Shown: piece by piece, positions 47,189 to 55,924 of the stretch
Numbering within the stretch: the first letter of the stretch is position 1
Layout of the letters: the number at the start of each line of letters is the position of its first letter
Assembly (NCBI GenBank): GCA_002311855.1
Contig: DCAB01000019.1
Span: 53,208-117,207, forward strand
DNA: 64,000 nt
Source: Candidatus Dadabacteria bacterium UBA1144
GTDB lineage: Bacteria > Desulfobacterota_D > UBA1144
Direction of reading: 5' to 3'
The notes under the pieces: model-generated
What the model was told of the DNA's origin: nothing
The model's database searches: none
Seen by the model: only the letters and a program-made list of their open reading frames with translations
Translations under genes and position numbers: made by a program

Positions 47189-48493
47189 AACACCAGCGGC
47201 AACTGCTGAACCGATAACGCCGGACACATTAGGACCCATTGCATGCATTAATAATACATTGGAATTGTCTTCTTCGTTACCCACTTTGCTAACAACCCTC
47301 GCAGCCATGGGAACTGCAGATACGCCCGCTGCGCCAATTAATGGATTAATATCAGATTTACTGAAATTATTTAATATTTTGCCCATCAAAACTCCTGAAG
47401 CCGTGCCAACTGAGAAAGCGGCAAGACCAAGAAAAATTATCGCCAATGTTTCAGGAACTAAAAAACTTTCTGCTGCAAGCTTTGATCCGACAGCTAATCC
47501 TAAAAAAATGGTGACAATGTTTATTAAAGAATTTTGCAATGTATCTGAAAGCCTTTGAGCAACACCCGATTCTCTTAAAAAATTACCAAAGCATAATGCT
47601 CCTACTAGTGGACTGGCAGCAGGAATAACGAGAATACAAAGCATAAGTAGTGTTATTGGGAATAATATCTTTTCAAGCTTGTGAACTTTTCTTAGCTGGA
47701 CCATTTTTATTCTTCTCTCAGCTTTAGTAGTAAGGGCTTTCATGATAGGGGGTTGAATTATTGGTACTAATGCCATGTAAGAATATGCCGCGATGGCGAT
47801 TGCTCCTAATAAGTCTGGTGCAAGTTTTGAAGCGATGAAAATTGCTGTAGGACCATCCGCCCCACCGATGATACTTATTGCGGCAGCATCTTGTAATGAA
47901 AAATTAATGAAATCAGTCATCTGTGTTAATACCACTGCGCCAACTAGGGTTCCAAAAATGCCAAATTGAGCTGCTGCACCAAGAAGTGCAGTTTTTGGAT
48001 GAGCTATAAGAGGACTAAAGTCAGTCATGGCACCTACACCCATAAAAATGAGTATAGGGAAAAGACCATTCTCGACACCCATAGAATATAGAATTCCAAG
48101 AAAACCGTTAGGGCCAGCAATGTCAGCTATAGGGATATTGGATAAAAGTCCACCAAATCCTATAGGTATGAGCAAGAGGGGTTCAAATTTTTTCGCAATT
48201 GCTAGGTAAAAAAGAAGTATTGATATGAGTATCATTATTAATCTGCCCCAGCTTTTAGAGAAATTTGATGCAAACTCTTTTTTCCCGGAGTCAATTTTTT
48301 CAGAATCAGGGTTCAAAAATCCATAAAGACCTGTTGATTTATAAAAGCTCTTTATCAAATCTTTCATACCTTTTTTTTGATATTCTGCTTCTTTAGCTTG
48401 TTTTTCTTTAAGATCTGCCGAATAGACTGTATTCGCAAAAGTAGCAAAAAAGATAAATAAAAATAAAGCTAAAAAGAACCTGGAAGTATTCAT
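47168..48493 (-). CDS. oadB: Sodium-pumping decarboxylase beta subunit OadB
   Basis: Integral membrane subunit that decarboxylates carboxybiotin and moves sodium outward. 441 residues; [24 protein letters not shown] and [16 protein letters not shown] (with the functional Asp of the pump) identify OadB/MmdB/GcdB. Before the first conserved helix it has an extra part: a signal-like [26 protein letters not shown] stretch, described by its ends MNTSRFF and VYSA, and about 60 charged residues. It is the last gene of the minus-strand oadG-oadA-oadB group, five bases after oadA. Confidence 0.92.
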   Translation of the reverse strand: MNTSRFFLALFLFIFFATFANTVYSADLKEKQAKEAEYQKKGMKDLIKSFYKSTGLYGFLNPDSEKIDSGKKEFASNFSKSWGRLIMILISILLFYLAIAKKFEPLLLIPIGFGGLLSNIPIADIAGPNGFLGILYSMGVENGLFPILIFMGVGAMTDFSPLIAHPKTALLGAAAQFGIFGTLVGAVVLTQMTDFINFSLQDAAAISIIGGADGPTAIFIASKLAPDLLGAIAIAAYSYMALVPIIQPPIMKALTTKAERRIKMVQLRKVHKLEKILFPITLLMLCILVIPAASPLVGALCFGNFLRESGVAQRLSDTLQNSLINIVTIFLGLAVGSKLAAESFLVPETLAIIFLGLAAFSVGTASGVLMGKILNNFSKSDINPLIGAAGVSAVPMAARVVSKVGNEEDNSNVLLMHAMGPNVSGVIGSAVAAGVLISIFV

Positions 48494-48498
48494 ATCTT

Positions 48499-50358
48499 TT
48501 AACCGATTATAAATATCGTATCACCTTCTTCGACATTCTGACCCATTGCAACATTAATTGAAGTTATAGTCCCATCAAGTCCGGCTTTAACATTGATTTC
48601 CATTTTCATTGATTCTAGCACAATTACCGTTTGATTTGCTGTTACTTTATCTCCAACGGAACACTCAATTTTAAATACTACTCCATTGACTGGAGCATTG
48701 ACACTTTCTCCATCAGCCGAAGTTTTAACTGTCTTACCTTCAGCTTGATCTTGTCCGAGTTGGATTTGAGATTCTGTTTTTTTAATTCCAGTGACCTCAA
48801 CTTTTCCAAGAGTGGAAACCACGTCAGCTCCTGCACCTGATGCAACTTGTACGTCATACGATTCACCATCAAGTAGTATAGTGTATGTAGATACTTGAGT
48901 TTGCGATTTAGACTGATTTTCTTTCTTAGCTCCATCTTGATCATCGTTATCAATGTTTTTTCTAACATTTACTTTGATGTTACCTTTTAAAAATTCGATA
49001 CCTTTTTCTGCACAGCAAGCCGCAATAAATATATTTTCTTTGGAAGTTTGAAGATTTTCTTCTTTTAAAATATTTTTCCAATATTTAACACTTTTCTTTT
49101 CATCTCTATCGGCTATATCGAGAGGATTTTCGTTCGTTGGTTCGAGATTAAGTTGTTCTGATGCTAGCTTCACGATTTCTGCATCTGGCTCTGTGGGTGT
49201 TTTCCCGAAATATCCAAGCACCATTCTTCCGTATCCATCAACAATCTTGTGCCATTTGCCAAACATAACGTTACTAAAGGCTTGTTGCCAATAAAATTGA
49301 GATACTGGAGTGACGGATGTTCCGTATCCACCTTTTTCTACAACTTCTCTCATGGCTGAAATAACTTCTGGGTATTTGTGTAAAATGTTGTTATCTCTCA
49401 TCATTTGAGTATTTGCCGTTAAAGCCCCGCCTGGCATTGGAGAAAATGGGATAAGAGGAGAAACTCTTTTTGCTTCCCTAGGTACATAGTAGTCTTTTAG
49501 AAGAGCATTGAGAACTTCTTTATATCTAATGATTTTTGAAGTGACTAAATTATTTAGATTAAAGTTGGTATTTTTTGTTGCATGAAGCATTGTCAGAATA
49601 TCAGGCTGGCTTGTCCCACCAGATACTGGAGCTACAGCTGTATCTATTCCATCGACACCTGCTTCTAATGATGCGAGATAAGAGGCTACACTAATCCCAG
49701 CACTTTCATGAGTATGGAATCTGATATGTGCATCTTTGGGCAATAGCTTTCTCGCCATCTTAATTGTTTCGTATACCTTTTTCGGGTGAGCAGTGCCACT
49801 TGCATCTTTAAAACATAATGAATCATAAGGCATACCCGAATCAAGAATATCCCTTAATATCTTTTCGTAAAAAATTACATCGTGTGCACCAACACAACCT
49901 GGTGGTAGGTCCATGATGGTAATTACGACCTCATGTTTAAGGCCACGATTATGAATACACTCAGCACTATATTGAAGATTTGAGACGTCATTTAGGGCAT
50001 CAAAATTCCTAATAGTGGTAGTCCCGTGTTTTTTAAACAGTTTTGCATGAAGATCAACAACTTCTCTACTGGCGGTATCAAGACCTACTGTATTTATTCC
50101 TCTTGCAAGGGTTTGAAGATTAGCATCTAATCCTACTATCGATCTAAATTTGTCCATCATATCAAATGCATTTTCATTTAGATAAAGGAAAAGAGTTTGG
50201 AATCTTGCACCTCCCGCAAATTCAAAATGACTTATTCCGGCATTTTTAGCTTCTTCAACAGCTGGAAGGAAATCTTCCATTAGTACTCTTCCACCGAAGA
50301 CAGATTGGAATCCATCCCTAAATGTAGTATCCATTATGTCTATAAATTTTTTACCCAT
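48499..50358 (-). CDS. oadA: Oxaloacetate decarboxylase alpha subunit OadA
   Basis: Biotin-dependent carboxyltransferase that takes the carboxyl of oxaloacetate. 619 residues: TIM-barrel carboxyltransferase domain with [11 protein letters not shown] (family more often DTTLRDAHQS), catalytic Lys in [12 protein letters not shown], metal His pair in FHTHESAG; a central association region; and a C-terminal biotinyl domain with ESMKMEI. A Gln/Lys-rich linker joins them. No biotin carboxylase domain, as expected for a decarboxylase. ATG at 50358 starts [10 protein letters not shown]; a TTG seven codons earlier is also open. The divergent N-terminal motif leaves some doubt about the substrate. Confidence 0.88.
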   Translation of the reverse strand: MGKKFIDIMDTTFRDGFQSVFGGRVLMEDFLPAVEEAKNAGISHFEFAGGARFQTLFLYLNENAFDMMDKFRSIVGLDANLQTLARGINTVGLDTASREVVDLHAKLFKKHGTTTIRNFDALNDVSNLQYSAECIHNRGLKHEVVITIMDLPPGCVGAHDVIFYEKILRDILDSGMPYDSLCFKDASGTAHPKKVYETIKMARKLLPKDAHIRFHTHESAGISVASYLASLEAGVDGIDTAVAPVSGGTSQPDILTMLHATKNTNFNLNNLVTSKIIRYKEVLNALLKDYYVPREAKRVSPLIPFSPMPGGALTANTQMMRDNNILHKYPEVISAMREVVEKGGYGTSVTPVSQFYWQQAFSNVMFGKWHKIVDGYGRMVLGYFGKTPTEPDAEIVKLASEQLNLEPTNENPLDIADRDEKKSVKYWKNILKEENLQTSKENIFIAACCAEKGIEFLKGNIKVNVRKNIDNDDQDGAKKENQSKSQTQVSTYTILLDGESYDVQVASGAGADVVSTLGKVEVTGIKKTESQIQLGQDQAEGKTVKTSADGESVNAPVNGVVFKIECSVGDKVTANQTVIVLESMKMEINVKAGLDGTITSINVAMGQNVEEGDTIFIIG

Positions 50359-50400
50359 TTTTTCCCTATATTCTGGCAAATAAAGATGATAAGTTAAATT

Positions 50401-50637
50401 TTATTTGTTTTGCTTTATATGCTGTTTGACTGCAGCAGATATAACCGCAGTGGTTTTTACATCTATTGCACCTGAAGATGCATCGGTTATTTTATCGTCG
50501 TCTTTCTTGACAACTTCGTCTCCAAGGAATCCACTAAGTATGCGACCTTGAATTTCTAAGACAAGTACCATGACAATTAGAAAAATGAAAACAACAGCCA
50601 TTCCAATTATCATAAAATTTATTGATTCACCTATCAT
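50401..50637 (-). CDS. oadG: Oxaloacetate decarboxylase gamma chain OadG-like
   Basis: 78-residue protein with one N-terminal membrane helix (FMIIGMAVVFIFLIVMVLVLE) and a hydrophilic C-terminal tail with VISAAVKQHIKQNK, the OadG pattern. It holds alpha and beta subunits together and binds a metal near the C-terminus in homologues. AAGGAG lies nine bases before ATG. First gene of the minus-strand pump group, 42 bases before oadA. Confidence 0.88.
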   Translation of the reverse strand: MIGESINFMIIGMAVVFIFLIVMVLVLEIQGRILSGFLGDEVVKKDDDKITDASSGAIDVKTTAVISAAVKQHIKQNK

Positions 50638-50740
50638 CGTGAAACGCTCCTTCTGTTAAATACATAATTTTAATCCATTCTTATTGTAGTAAAAAATCAT
50701 TATAAAAACAATTGATTATTTGGAAAATATATTAAACAAT

Positions 50741-50753
50741 CTAGTAATACTAG
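50741..50753. repeat. 13-base palindrome between oadG and the CpdA-like gene
   Basis: CTAGTA-A-TACTAG is a perfect inverted repeat in the 202-base divergent intergenic region, just upstream of the candidate promoter for the phosphoesterase. It has the size of an operator half-site pair and could serve either gene. No known regulator consensus is recognised. Confidence 0.35.
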
Positions 50754-50757
50754 GGAA

Positions 50758-50786
50758 TTGCTCTAATATTAGAACTTTGTTACTAT
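50758..50786 (+). promoter_or_regulatory. Candidate promoter of the CpdA-like gene
   Basis: TTGCTC at 50758-50763, 17 bases, TACTAT at 50781-50786. Start expected near 50793, leaving about 47 bases before the ATG at 50840. Matches are partial. Confidence 0.35.
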
Positions 50787-50839
50787 AGACCATAATTGAG
50801 ACTTTGCCCTTTTACGGACATTTATGCTATACATTATCG

Positions 50840-51622
50840 ATGAACAGACGTGAAATAAAAGTGGTTTTTATTGCCGATTCTCATCTTGTTTTTAAAGAGA
50901 AATTTCTTGGAATAGAAACTCATAAATCTTTTGAAGCTGTTATAGGTAATATTTTGGTAAATGATCAAGATGCTGATTTCTATATATTTGGCGGAGATTT
51001 AGTTCAAGATCAATCTAAGGAGTCGTTTGATTTTTTCAAGGACATCTCAAGCAAACTAAGCGGTACATCGTTATTTACAAGAGGAAATCATGATATAAAT
51101 GATTTCTTTTTTGATGAAATAAAGACGAATCAAAAAGATTACATTTCGTTTAAATCCTGGTGTTTAGTTAATCTTGATTCATATAGTCAAGGAAGTATCT
51201 ATGGAGAAATAACAAGTGAACAAATAGAATTTTTACAGAATATATCAAATAAAAATATCGATACAAATATATTTCTCTACATGCATCACAATCTTTTTCC
51301 AACTAATTCACCATGGCTCGATCAACATATAACTAAAAATTATCAGATTGTATCAAAGCAATTCTCTGATATTGAGAATCTAAAATTAGTCTTATCAGGG
51401 CATATCCATCAAGAGATGGAAGTAGTTGTTGATAACACAACTTTCGTCTCAACCCCATCCACAAGTTTCCAGTTCTTACCAGATAAAGAAATTTTTACTT
51501 TAGATGATAAGAACCCTGGTTATACGGTTCTTAACTTGTACTCAGACGGTTCCTTTGAAATTAATTATAAAAGAATCGATGGATTTTTTGGAGAACTTCC
51601 GAAAAGACCAGAACTATATTAG
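50840..51622 (+). CDS. Calcineurin-like phosphoesterase, CpdA/Icc type
   Basis: 260-residue dimetal phosphoesterase with the five class motifs: FIADSHL, FGGDLVQD, RGNHDIN, YMHHNLF and LSGHIHQE. This set and the length match 3',5'-cAMP phosphodiesterase CpdA. Whether the cell uses cAMP is not visible here. ATG at 50840 is preferred because the 12 residues before it in the open frame (from a TTG at 50804) are not family-like. Confidence 0.83.
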   Translation: MNRREIKVVFIADSHLVFKEKFLGIETHKSFEAVIGNILVNDQDADFYIFGGDLVQDQSKESFDFFKDISSKLSGTSLFTRGNHDINDFFFDEIKTNQKDYISFKSWCLVNLDSYSQGSIYGEITSEQIEFLQNISNKNIDTNIFLYMHHNLFPTNSPWLDQHITKNYQIVSKQFSDIENLKLVLSGHIHQEMEVVVDNTTFVSTPSTSFQFLPDKEIFTLDDKNPGYTVLNLYSDGSFEINYKRIDGFFGELPKRPELY

Positions 51623-51804
51623 TATTGGTAGGACCATAACACCATCTTTTTATTTATATACGGACGAGCATGAAACAATTATGGCTGTCATTAATAAAAT
51701 CAATGGAAAAAATCTCATCTCTATATTATATTCTATTTAATTAAAAAAATCTTTTTTAATAAATATGATGCCCGTAATGCTAATTTTTTAAATATAATTA
51801 ATTT

Positions 51805-52608
51805 ATGGATGTAAGATTGAAGATATTAATCGGTTTCATAGCAGCTTATCTATTCATCGTGGTTCTTATGTATATATTCCAAAGGTCGTTCTTGTATTTT
51901 CCAAAAGTAGATAACTATCTTACCGAAGAAAAATTGGAAGGAATGCCTGAAAAAGTATATATAGATAGTACAAATGATATAAAACTTTATTCTTGGTTCT
52001 ATTTTGAAAATTTTGACAAAAAAACAATTTTATTTTTGCATGGAAATGCAGGAACACTAAACAGCAGAATCTATAAATTAAATTTTTTTAAAGACTTAGG
52101 ATACAATTATCTTGCTGTATCATGGAGAGGGTTTAGTGGAAACAAAGGATATCCCACCGAGAAAGGCCTTTATGAAGATGCAAATTCAGCTATTACATGG
52201 CTTAATCAAAAAGGCATAAGTCTCAATAGTATAATTTTGTATGGCGAATCTCTTGGTACCGGCGTTGCTATTGAAATATCTCAGAATAAAGATTATGGAG
52301 GTTTGATACTTGAGTCTCCATACACATCGATAATCGATATGGGAAAATTAAACTATCCATACTTGCCAGTTGAATTAATTTTAAAGGACAAGTTCAATTC
52401 AAAGGAAAAAATTAAAAATATTAAAATTCCAACCCTTGTAATGCATGGGAAACAAGATACTATCGTTCCATTTTACATGGGTGAGGATATTTACAATGCA
52501 TTAAAAACAGATAAGTATAACTATTTTGTTGATGACGATGATCATATGATGAGATTCGACAATGAGATGAAAGATGTTATAAGTAGTTTTTTGAAAGAAT
52601 TAAACTAA
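51805..52608 (+). CDS. Membrane-anchored alpha/beta hydrolase (BEM46/ABHD17-like)
   Basis: 267 residues with an N-terminal membrane helix (ILIGFIAAYLFIVVLMYIF) and RSFLYFP, then the alpha/beta-hydrolase core: oxyanion loop LHGNAGT, nucleophile Ser in YGESLGTG, acid Asp in MHGKQDTIVP and His in DDDHMMR. RGFSGNKGYPTE is typical of BEM46-like hydrolases. Natural substrate unknown; thioester or lipid hydrolysis is plausible. Ends 4 bases inside the convergent pgsA. Confidence 0.83.
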   Translation: MDVRLKILIGFIAAYLFIVVLMYIFQRSFLYFPKVDNYLTEEKLEGMPEKVYIDSTNDIKLYSWFYFENFDKKTILFLHGNAGTLNSRIYKLNFFKDLGYNYLAVSWRGFSGNKGYPTEKGLYEDANSAITWLNQKGISLNSIILYGESLGTGVAIEISQNKDYGGLILESPYTSIIDMGKLNYPYLPVELILKDKFNSKEKIKNIKIPTLVMHGKQDTIVPFYMGEDIYNALKTDKYNYFVDDDDHMMRFDNEMKDVISSFLKELN

Positions 52609-53159
52609 GTATATTTTAGTCCTTTTTTTAAATATTCGTAACCTGTATAAACGGTTAGCCCGGCTGCAATCCATAGGCTTAACAAGCCAATGTCCCTCCC
52701 GTACCCCATTAACAATCTATCTCCCGGTTCTCCCGACAATAGAACGGAGATGGCAAGCATTTGCATGAATGTTTTAAACTTTGTCAAGCTAGAAACAGGT
52801 AGCGATACTTGCAATTTTGCTAAGAATTCTCGTAAACCTGATACTAAGATTTCTCTACATATTATTATCATTGCAGCATATAGAGTTAAATCTTGTATCG
52901 CTTTAGTGTGAATTAATAAAACTAATGCAGCTGTTACCATTATTTTGTCTGCTATGGGGTCGAGTAGGGCACCAAGTTGTGTTTCTTCATTTAATGATCT
53001 GGCAAGCCGACCATCCAAATAGTCTGTAAGTCCGGCAAGAACAAAGATAATGCAAGACAACCATTTTCCTAATTCTCCTGGTATAAAGAATGCGAAAACA
53101 AATACAGGTACAATCAGAATCCTAAAATACGTAAGAGAGATTGGTATTTTAGATTTCAT
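52605..53159 (-). CDS. pgsA: CDP-diacylglycerol--glycerol-3-phosphate 3-phosphatidyltransferase
   Basis: Makes phosphatidylglycerol phosphate at the inner membrane. 184 residues with about five helices and the CDP-alcohol phosphotransferase signature DYLDGRLAR followed by GALLDPIADK (Asp residues bind metal). N-terminal MKSKIPISLTYFRILIVPVF is typical of PgsA. Phosphatidylserine synthase is an alternative in the same family, but the N-terminus and length fit PgsA better. Confidence 0.9.
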   Translation of the reverse strand: MKSKIPISLTYFRILIVPVFVFAFFIPGELGKWLSCIIFVLAGLTDYLDGRLARSLNEETQLGALLDPIADKIMVTAALVLLIHTKAIQDLTLYAAMIIICREILVSGLREFLAKLQVSLPVSSLTKFKTFMQMLAISVLLSGEPGDRLLMGYGRDIGLLSLWIAAGLTVYTGYEYLKKGLKYT

Positions 53160-53162
53160 TTT

Positions 53163-53264
53163 TTAAAACCCCAGAATTATTAAAATAATTGCGGTTATTA
53201 CTAAAATAGTTGAGAAAATTCGTTCTCTTAACGTTGAATAAAATTTGTTAAGGAATTCTTTCAT
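53163..53264 (-). CDS. Possible 33-residue membrane peptide upstream of pgsA
   Basis: An ATG-to-TAA frame encodes MKEFLNKFYSTLRER followed by a 16-residue hydrophobic helix ending in ILGF. Basic N-terminus plus one TM is typical of small membrane proteins. It ends 3 bases before the pgsA start on the same strand. No ribosome site is seen and nothing similar is recognised, so it may be spurious. Confidence 0.35.
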   Translation of the reverse strand: MKEFLNKFYSTLRERIFSTILVITAIILIILGF

Positions 53265-53344
53265 AATTGATAATAACATTTTTAATTATTTCTTTATATT
53301 GCAAGTTGACAATTGACCCACATTTAGTAATATATGTACCGAAC

Positions 53345-53371
53345 CCATGATATCCATGATATCTATGATAT
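53345..53371 (+). repeat. Three tandem 9-base repeats ahead of the FTR1-like gene
   Basis: CCATGATAT, CCATGATAT, CTATGATAT follow each other without gap, 23 bases before the chosen ATG. They contain ATGATAT direct repeats and overlapping GATATC palindromes. They may be an operator (iron regulation would be logical) or, if the open frame from 53334 is used, code for His-Asp-Ile repeats. Confidence 0.5.
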
Positions 53372-53393
53372 TCCGACCACAGAGGCTGTTTTC

Positions 53394-54167
53394 ATGAGTG
53401 CTCCTTTTCTATCTTCGTTTACAATTATTTTCAGAGAGTCCCTTGAGGCAATCTTAATAGTTGCTGCTATTTATGGCTATTTAAACCAAATTGGAGAACA
53501 CTCTGCAAAAAGGATTATTAATTATGCGTGGATTTCTGCCATTTTCTTTGGAGTGATTACGTTTTTAATTGCCAATTACTTGTTTTCTTTAACAGAAGCC
53601 CATGCCGAAATGGTAGAAGGGTTTACTAGTATAATTGCATCAATAGTACTTTTCTATGTAGGCGTATGGTTCATATCTAACTCAGAAACTAAAAAATGGA
53701 AGGAATATATAGAATCCAAAATCTACTGTGCTATATCTTCTAAGAACTTAACGGTACTTTTTATGGTTGTATTCTTTGCTGTATACAGAGAAATTTTTGA
53801 AACAATCCTTTTCTATCAGACTCTTATAATGCAATTTGACATAGATAGCATCTCCTTTGGCTTTTTTGTAGGCGTCTTGGCTGTTTCTGTAGTTGCTTAT
53901 ATGTTATTCAAGGCTACTTTGTTATTTAATCTCAGATATTATTTCATTGGTACAAGTATTATATTGTTCTTTCTCTCAATCTCATTTCTTGGTTATGGAA
54001 TACATGAATTACAAGAAACAGGATTCATTTCTCTTACTTCTTTAGAATCTCTAGAATATAAACCAATGGGTCTTTATCCCACATATGAGACAACTATTCC
54101 ACAACTAGTCCTTATTGCCTTACTGGGATTCTCTTTATATAGAACTTTCTTAAGAAAAGAATCATAA
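53394..54167 (+). CDS. FTR1-family high-affinity iron permease
   Basis: 257-residue membrane protein with about seven helices and two REXXE iron-binding motifs: FRESLEAIL in helix 1 and YREIFETIL in helix 4, the hallmark of FTR1/EfeU iron permeases. An electron or ferroxidase partner (EfeO, EfeB or Fet3-like) is not nearby. ATG at 53394 has AGAGG at 8 bases; an upstream ATG at 53334 would add a His/Asp-rich 20-residue leader encoded by the tandem repeats and seems less likely. Confidence 0.85.
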   Translation: MSAPFLSSFTIIFRESLEAILIVAAIYGYLNQIGEHSAKRIINYAWISAIFFGVITFLIANYLFSLTEAHAEMVEGFTSIIASIVLFYVGVWFISNSETKKWKEYIESKIYCAISSKNLTVLFMVVFFAVYREIFETILFYQTLIMQFDIDSISFGFFVGVLAVSVVAYMLFKATLLFNLRYYFIGTSIILFFLSISFLGYGIHELQETGFISLTSLESLEYKPMGLYPTYETTIPQLVLIALLGFSLYRTFLRKES

Positions 54168-54220
54168 GTCCCTTGAAGAATAGGCATCTTAATGCAGGTA
54201 ATCGGTAATTTTATTCGCTC

Positions 54221-54328
54221 TTAAAAGTAATTTACTAAGTCGTTATAAATTGCAAAAATTGTTTTGTAGTAGAGCGAAAACAATGTTGTAAATATAATAA
54301 AAAAAAGTGTAATCCAGATGACACGCAT
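54221..54328 (-). CDS. Possible 35-residue membrane peptide
   Basis: ATG-to-TAA frame encoding MRVIWITLFFIIFTTLFSLYY (ends MRVI and SLYY) followed by a short polar tail with NDLVNYF. One continuous hydrophobic helix. No Shine-Dalgarno. Similar in type to the peptide at 53163. Weakly supported. Confidence 0.25.
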   Translation of the reverse strand: MRVIWITLFFIIFTTLFSLYYKTIFAIYNDLVNYF

Positions 54329-54442
54329 GTTTAATTTAGCCTAAGTAATGAAATACAAAAAGTATAGATTATCTCTCTTGCTAACTCTCTCAGTTTAACA
54401 GTTATTGTTGCTCTTTGCACCTAATTGTGGCTATTCTGTTGT

Positions 54443-54595
54443 CTAGGCAGCTTTTTTCTTTTTTGGTAAAACCTTAAATGTCAGCTCATTTGTATAATCG
54501 ATTTCAACAAGAGAATTTTCTTTAAGTTTACCGTTAATTGTAAGATCAATGAGAAATGATTTCACAGATTCATTGTTGTTTAGACTTTCGTTCAT
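54443..54595 (-). CDS. Possible 50-residue basic protein
   Basis: ATG-to-TAG frame encoding a soluble peptide that begins MNESLNNNES, has alternating hydrophobics (FLIDLTINGKL, LVEIDYTNELTFKVL) and ends in PKKKKAA. The middle reads like a real beta-strand protein, and the frame is the longest in the gap. No ribosome site and no family recognised. Confidence 0.35.
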   Translation of the reverse strand: MNESLNNNESVKSFLIDLTINGKLKENSLVEIDYTNELTFKVLPKKKKAA

Positions 54596-54692
54596 GCTTT
54601 AAAACTATGCATTAAAGAGGGATCTTTAAGATATTTCTTGAATCATTTATCAGTTTTTATATAATATAGTAAAACTAAGGGGGAGCGTTTCC

Positions 54693-55403
54693 ATTCTAAG
54701 AATTTTCTTATTATTGTTTTTGTTTTTTGGAACTTCTGTTTTTGCAGTTGATGATGATGTTCGTCTTGATAAATCTTATATAAAGCTCTCCTCCGGTTAT
54801 GTCCGTATTCCAGATTTTAACAATATCTCTACTCTAGATTTTGATCCAACCTTTGCAAGTGCTCTTTATGATATAGCATATGAGCCTGGAATCTCTTATC
54901 AAGTTGTATTTGGGAACACTTTTAAGAGTTTTGCTGTTGAGATATCAATAGATTATATCGAAGTAGGGCTTGATTCTATTAAGTCAGATACTTTAGCTAA
55001 TTACAACGATGGAGACTTAAGCATAACTTTTTTTCTTCTTAATTATCTTTATCATCCTTCCTTTCTGGAGTTTGGTAATTTCTCTATCTATGTCGGTGGA
55101 GGGGTAGGGATGGCATATAGAGTTGATTTGGACACGTCATCATGTACTGGGTCGAGATGTTCCGAGCCTCTTCTTGGTACTACAGCAACAACTTTTAAAT
55201 CTTTTACAAACGAAAATAGAGCTGTTTACCAATATTTGATTGGAGGTAATTACGTATTAACAGATTCTATCTCTATATTTTCTGAATTAAGAAATATCTT
55301 TTTTGATGAGGTAAGTTTAACTTTGGATAGCGGTAAAGCTACATACAAGAACATTGACATAAACCCCATGGTCACAACCATTGGTCTCAAATACGACTTT
55401 TAG
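54693..55403 (+). CDS. Outer-membrane beta-barrel protein, probable ATT start
   Basis: 236 residues if translation starts at ATT 54693. The product then has a complete signal peptide (start LRIFLLLFLFFG, cleavage after SVFA), alternating-strand segments such as IKLSSGYVRIP and FSIYVGGGVGMAY, and a C-terminal GLKYDF whose final Phe is the usual beta-barrel insertion signal; small OmpW/OmpX or opacity-like barrels are the likely class. A strong AAGGGGGAG ends seven bases before the ATT. The only standard start in frame is TTG at 54714, which would leave an 11-residue signal without positive charge. A Cys pair (SSCTGSRCSE) lies in an external loop. Confidence 0.65.
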   Translation: MLRIFLLLFLFFGTSVFAVDDDVRLDKSYIKLSSGYVRIPDFNNISTLDFDPTFASALYDIAYEPGISYQVVFGNTFKSFAVEISIDYIEVGLDSIKSDTLANYNDGDLSITFFLLNYLYHPSFLEFGNFSIYVGGGVGMAYRVDLDTSSCTGSRCSEPLLGTTATTFKSFTNENRAVYQYLIGGNYVLTDSISIFSELRNIFFDEVSLTLDSGKATYKNIDINPMVTTIGLKYDF

Positions 55404-55430
55404 CAAGAGTACGTAATTTACAAAATCTTC

Positions 55431-55898
55431 ATGAGAATAAAACAAAAAAAATCCTTTCTAAAAAAAATTGACTATCCTATATTCTATATTGCCTATGGGT
55501 CGAATCTGAACAAAAATCGAATGAAAAAAAGGTGTCCACATGCGTTACCGCTTGAAAAGAACTACATAAGAGGTTTTAGGCTTTTATTCAGATCCGTGGC
55601 CACTATTGTTATCGATAAAAAAAGTATTTTACCATGTGGAATATGGGAAATAACTGAAAAGTGTGAAGCTGCTTTAGACCGATACGAAGGTTACCCAGAT
55701 GTGTATGGAAAGGAATATTGGGAAGGGAGTGTTGATGGAAAGAAGTACCCCTTTTTGATATATATAATGAATAAAGAAGTTAGATCAATTGCTCCTCCAC
55801 ATCCGGTATATTTTGAGAGAATAAAAAATGGATATAAAGATTTTGATCTTCCTTTAAAGTACTTACGAGACCATGACCAATTAAAAATTTTTTTTTAA
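55431..55898 (+). CDS. Gamma-glutamylcyclotransferase-fold protein
   Basis: 155 residues with the GGCT/AIG2 substrate-loop motif IAYGSNLNKNRM and the catalytic Glu in LDRYEGYPDVY. The fold releases 5-oxoproline from gamma-glutamyl peptides or amines in known members. Length and motif fit the bacterial GGCT-like group. It stands between the beta-barrel gene and the convergent enoyl-CoA hydratase; ATG at 55431 has no clear ribosome site. Confidence 0.78.
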   Translation: MRIKQKKSFLKKIDYPIFYIAYGSNLNKNRMKKRCPHALPLEKNYIRGFRLLFRSVATIVIDKKSILPCGIWEITEKCEAALDRYEGYPDVYGKEYWEGSVDGKKYPFLIYIMNKEVRSIAPPHPVYFERIKNGYKDFDLPLKYLRDHDQLKIFF

Positions 55899-55924
55899 AA
55901 GACCATCTTGCAAAAACATATATA

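Larger units (their letters stand above)
54168..54692. other. 525-base gap with only small ORFs
   Basis: Between the iron permease and the beta-barrel gene. Neither strand has a frame above 60 codons. Two short minus-strand frames (35 and 50 residues) are listed separately. I saw no tRNA-like fold, no terminator with a T-run, and no repeat. The base composition is like the rest of the window. Confidence 0.6.

Noticed and set aside
51504..51740. 78-codon frame overlapping the end of the CpdA-like gene
   Set aside because: Most of it is in the wrong frame of a clear gene and the tail past 51622 shows no recognisable protein features or ribosome site.
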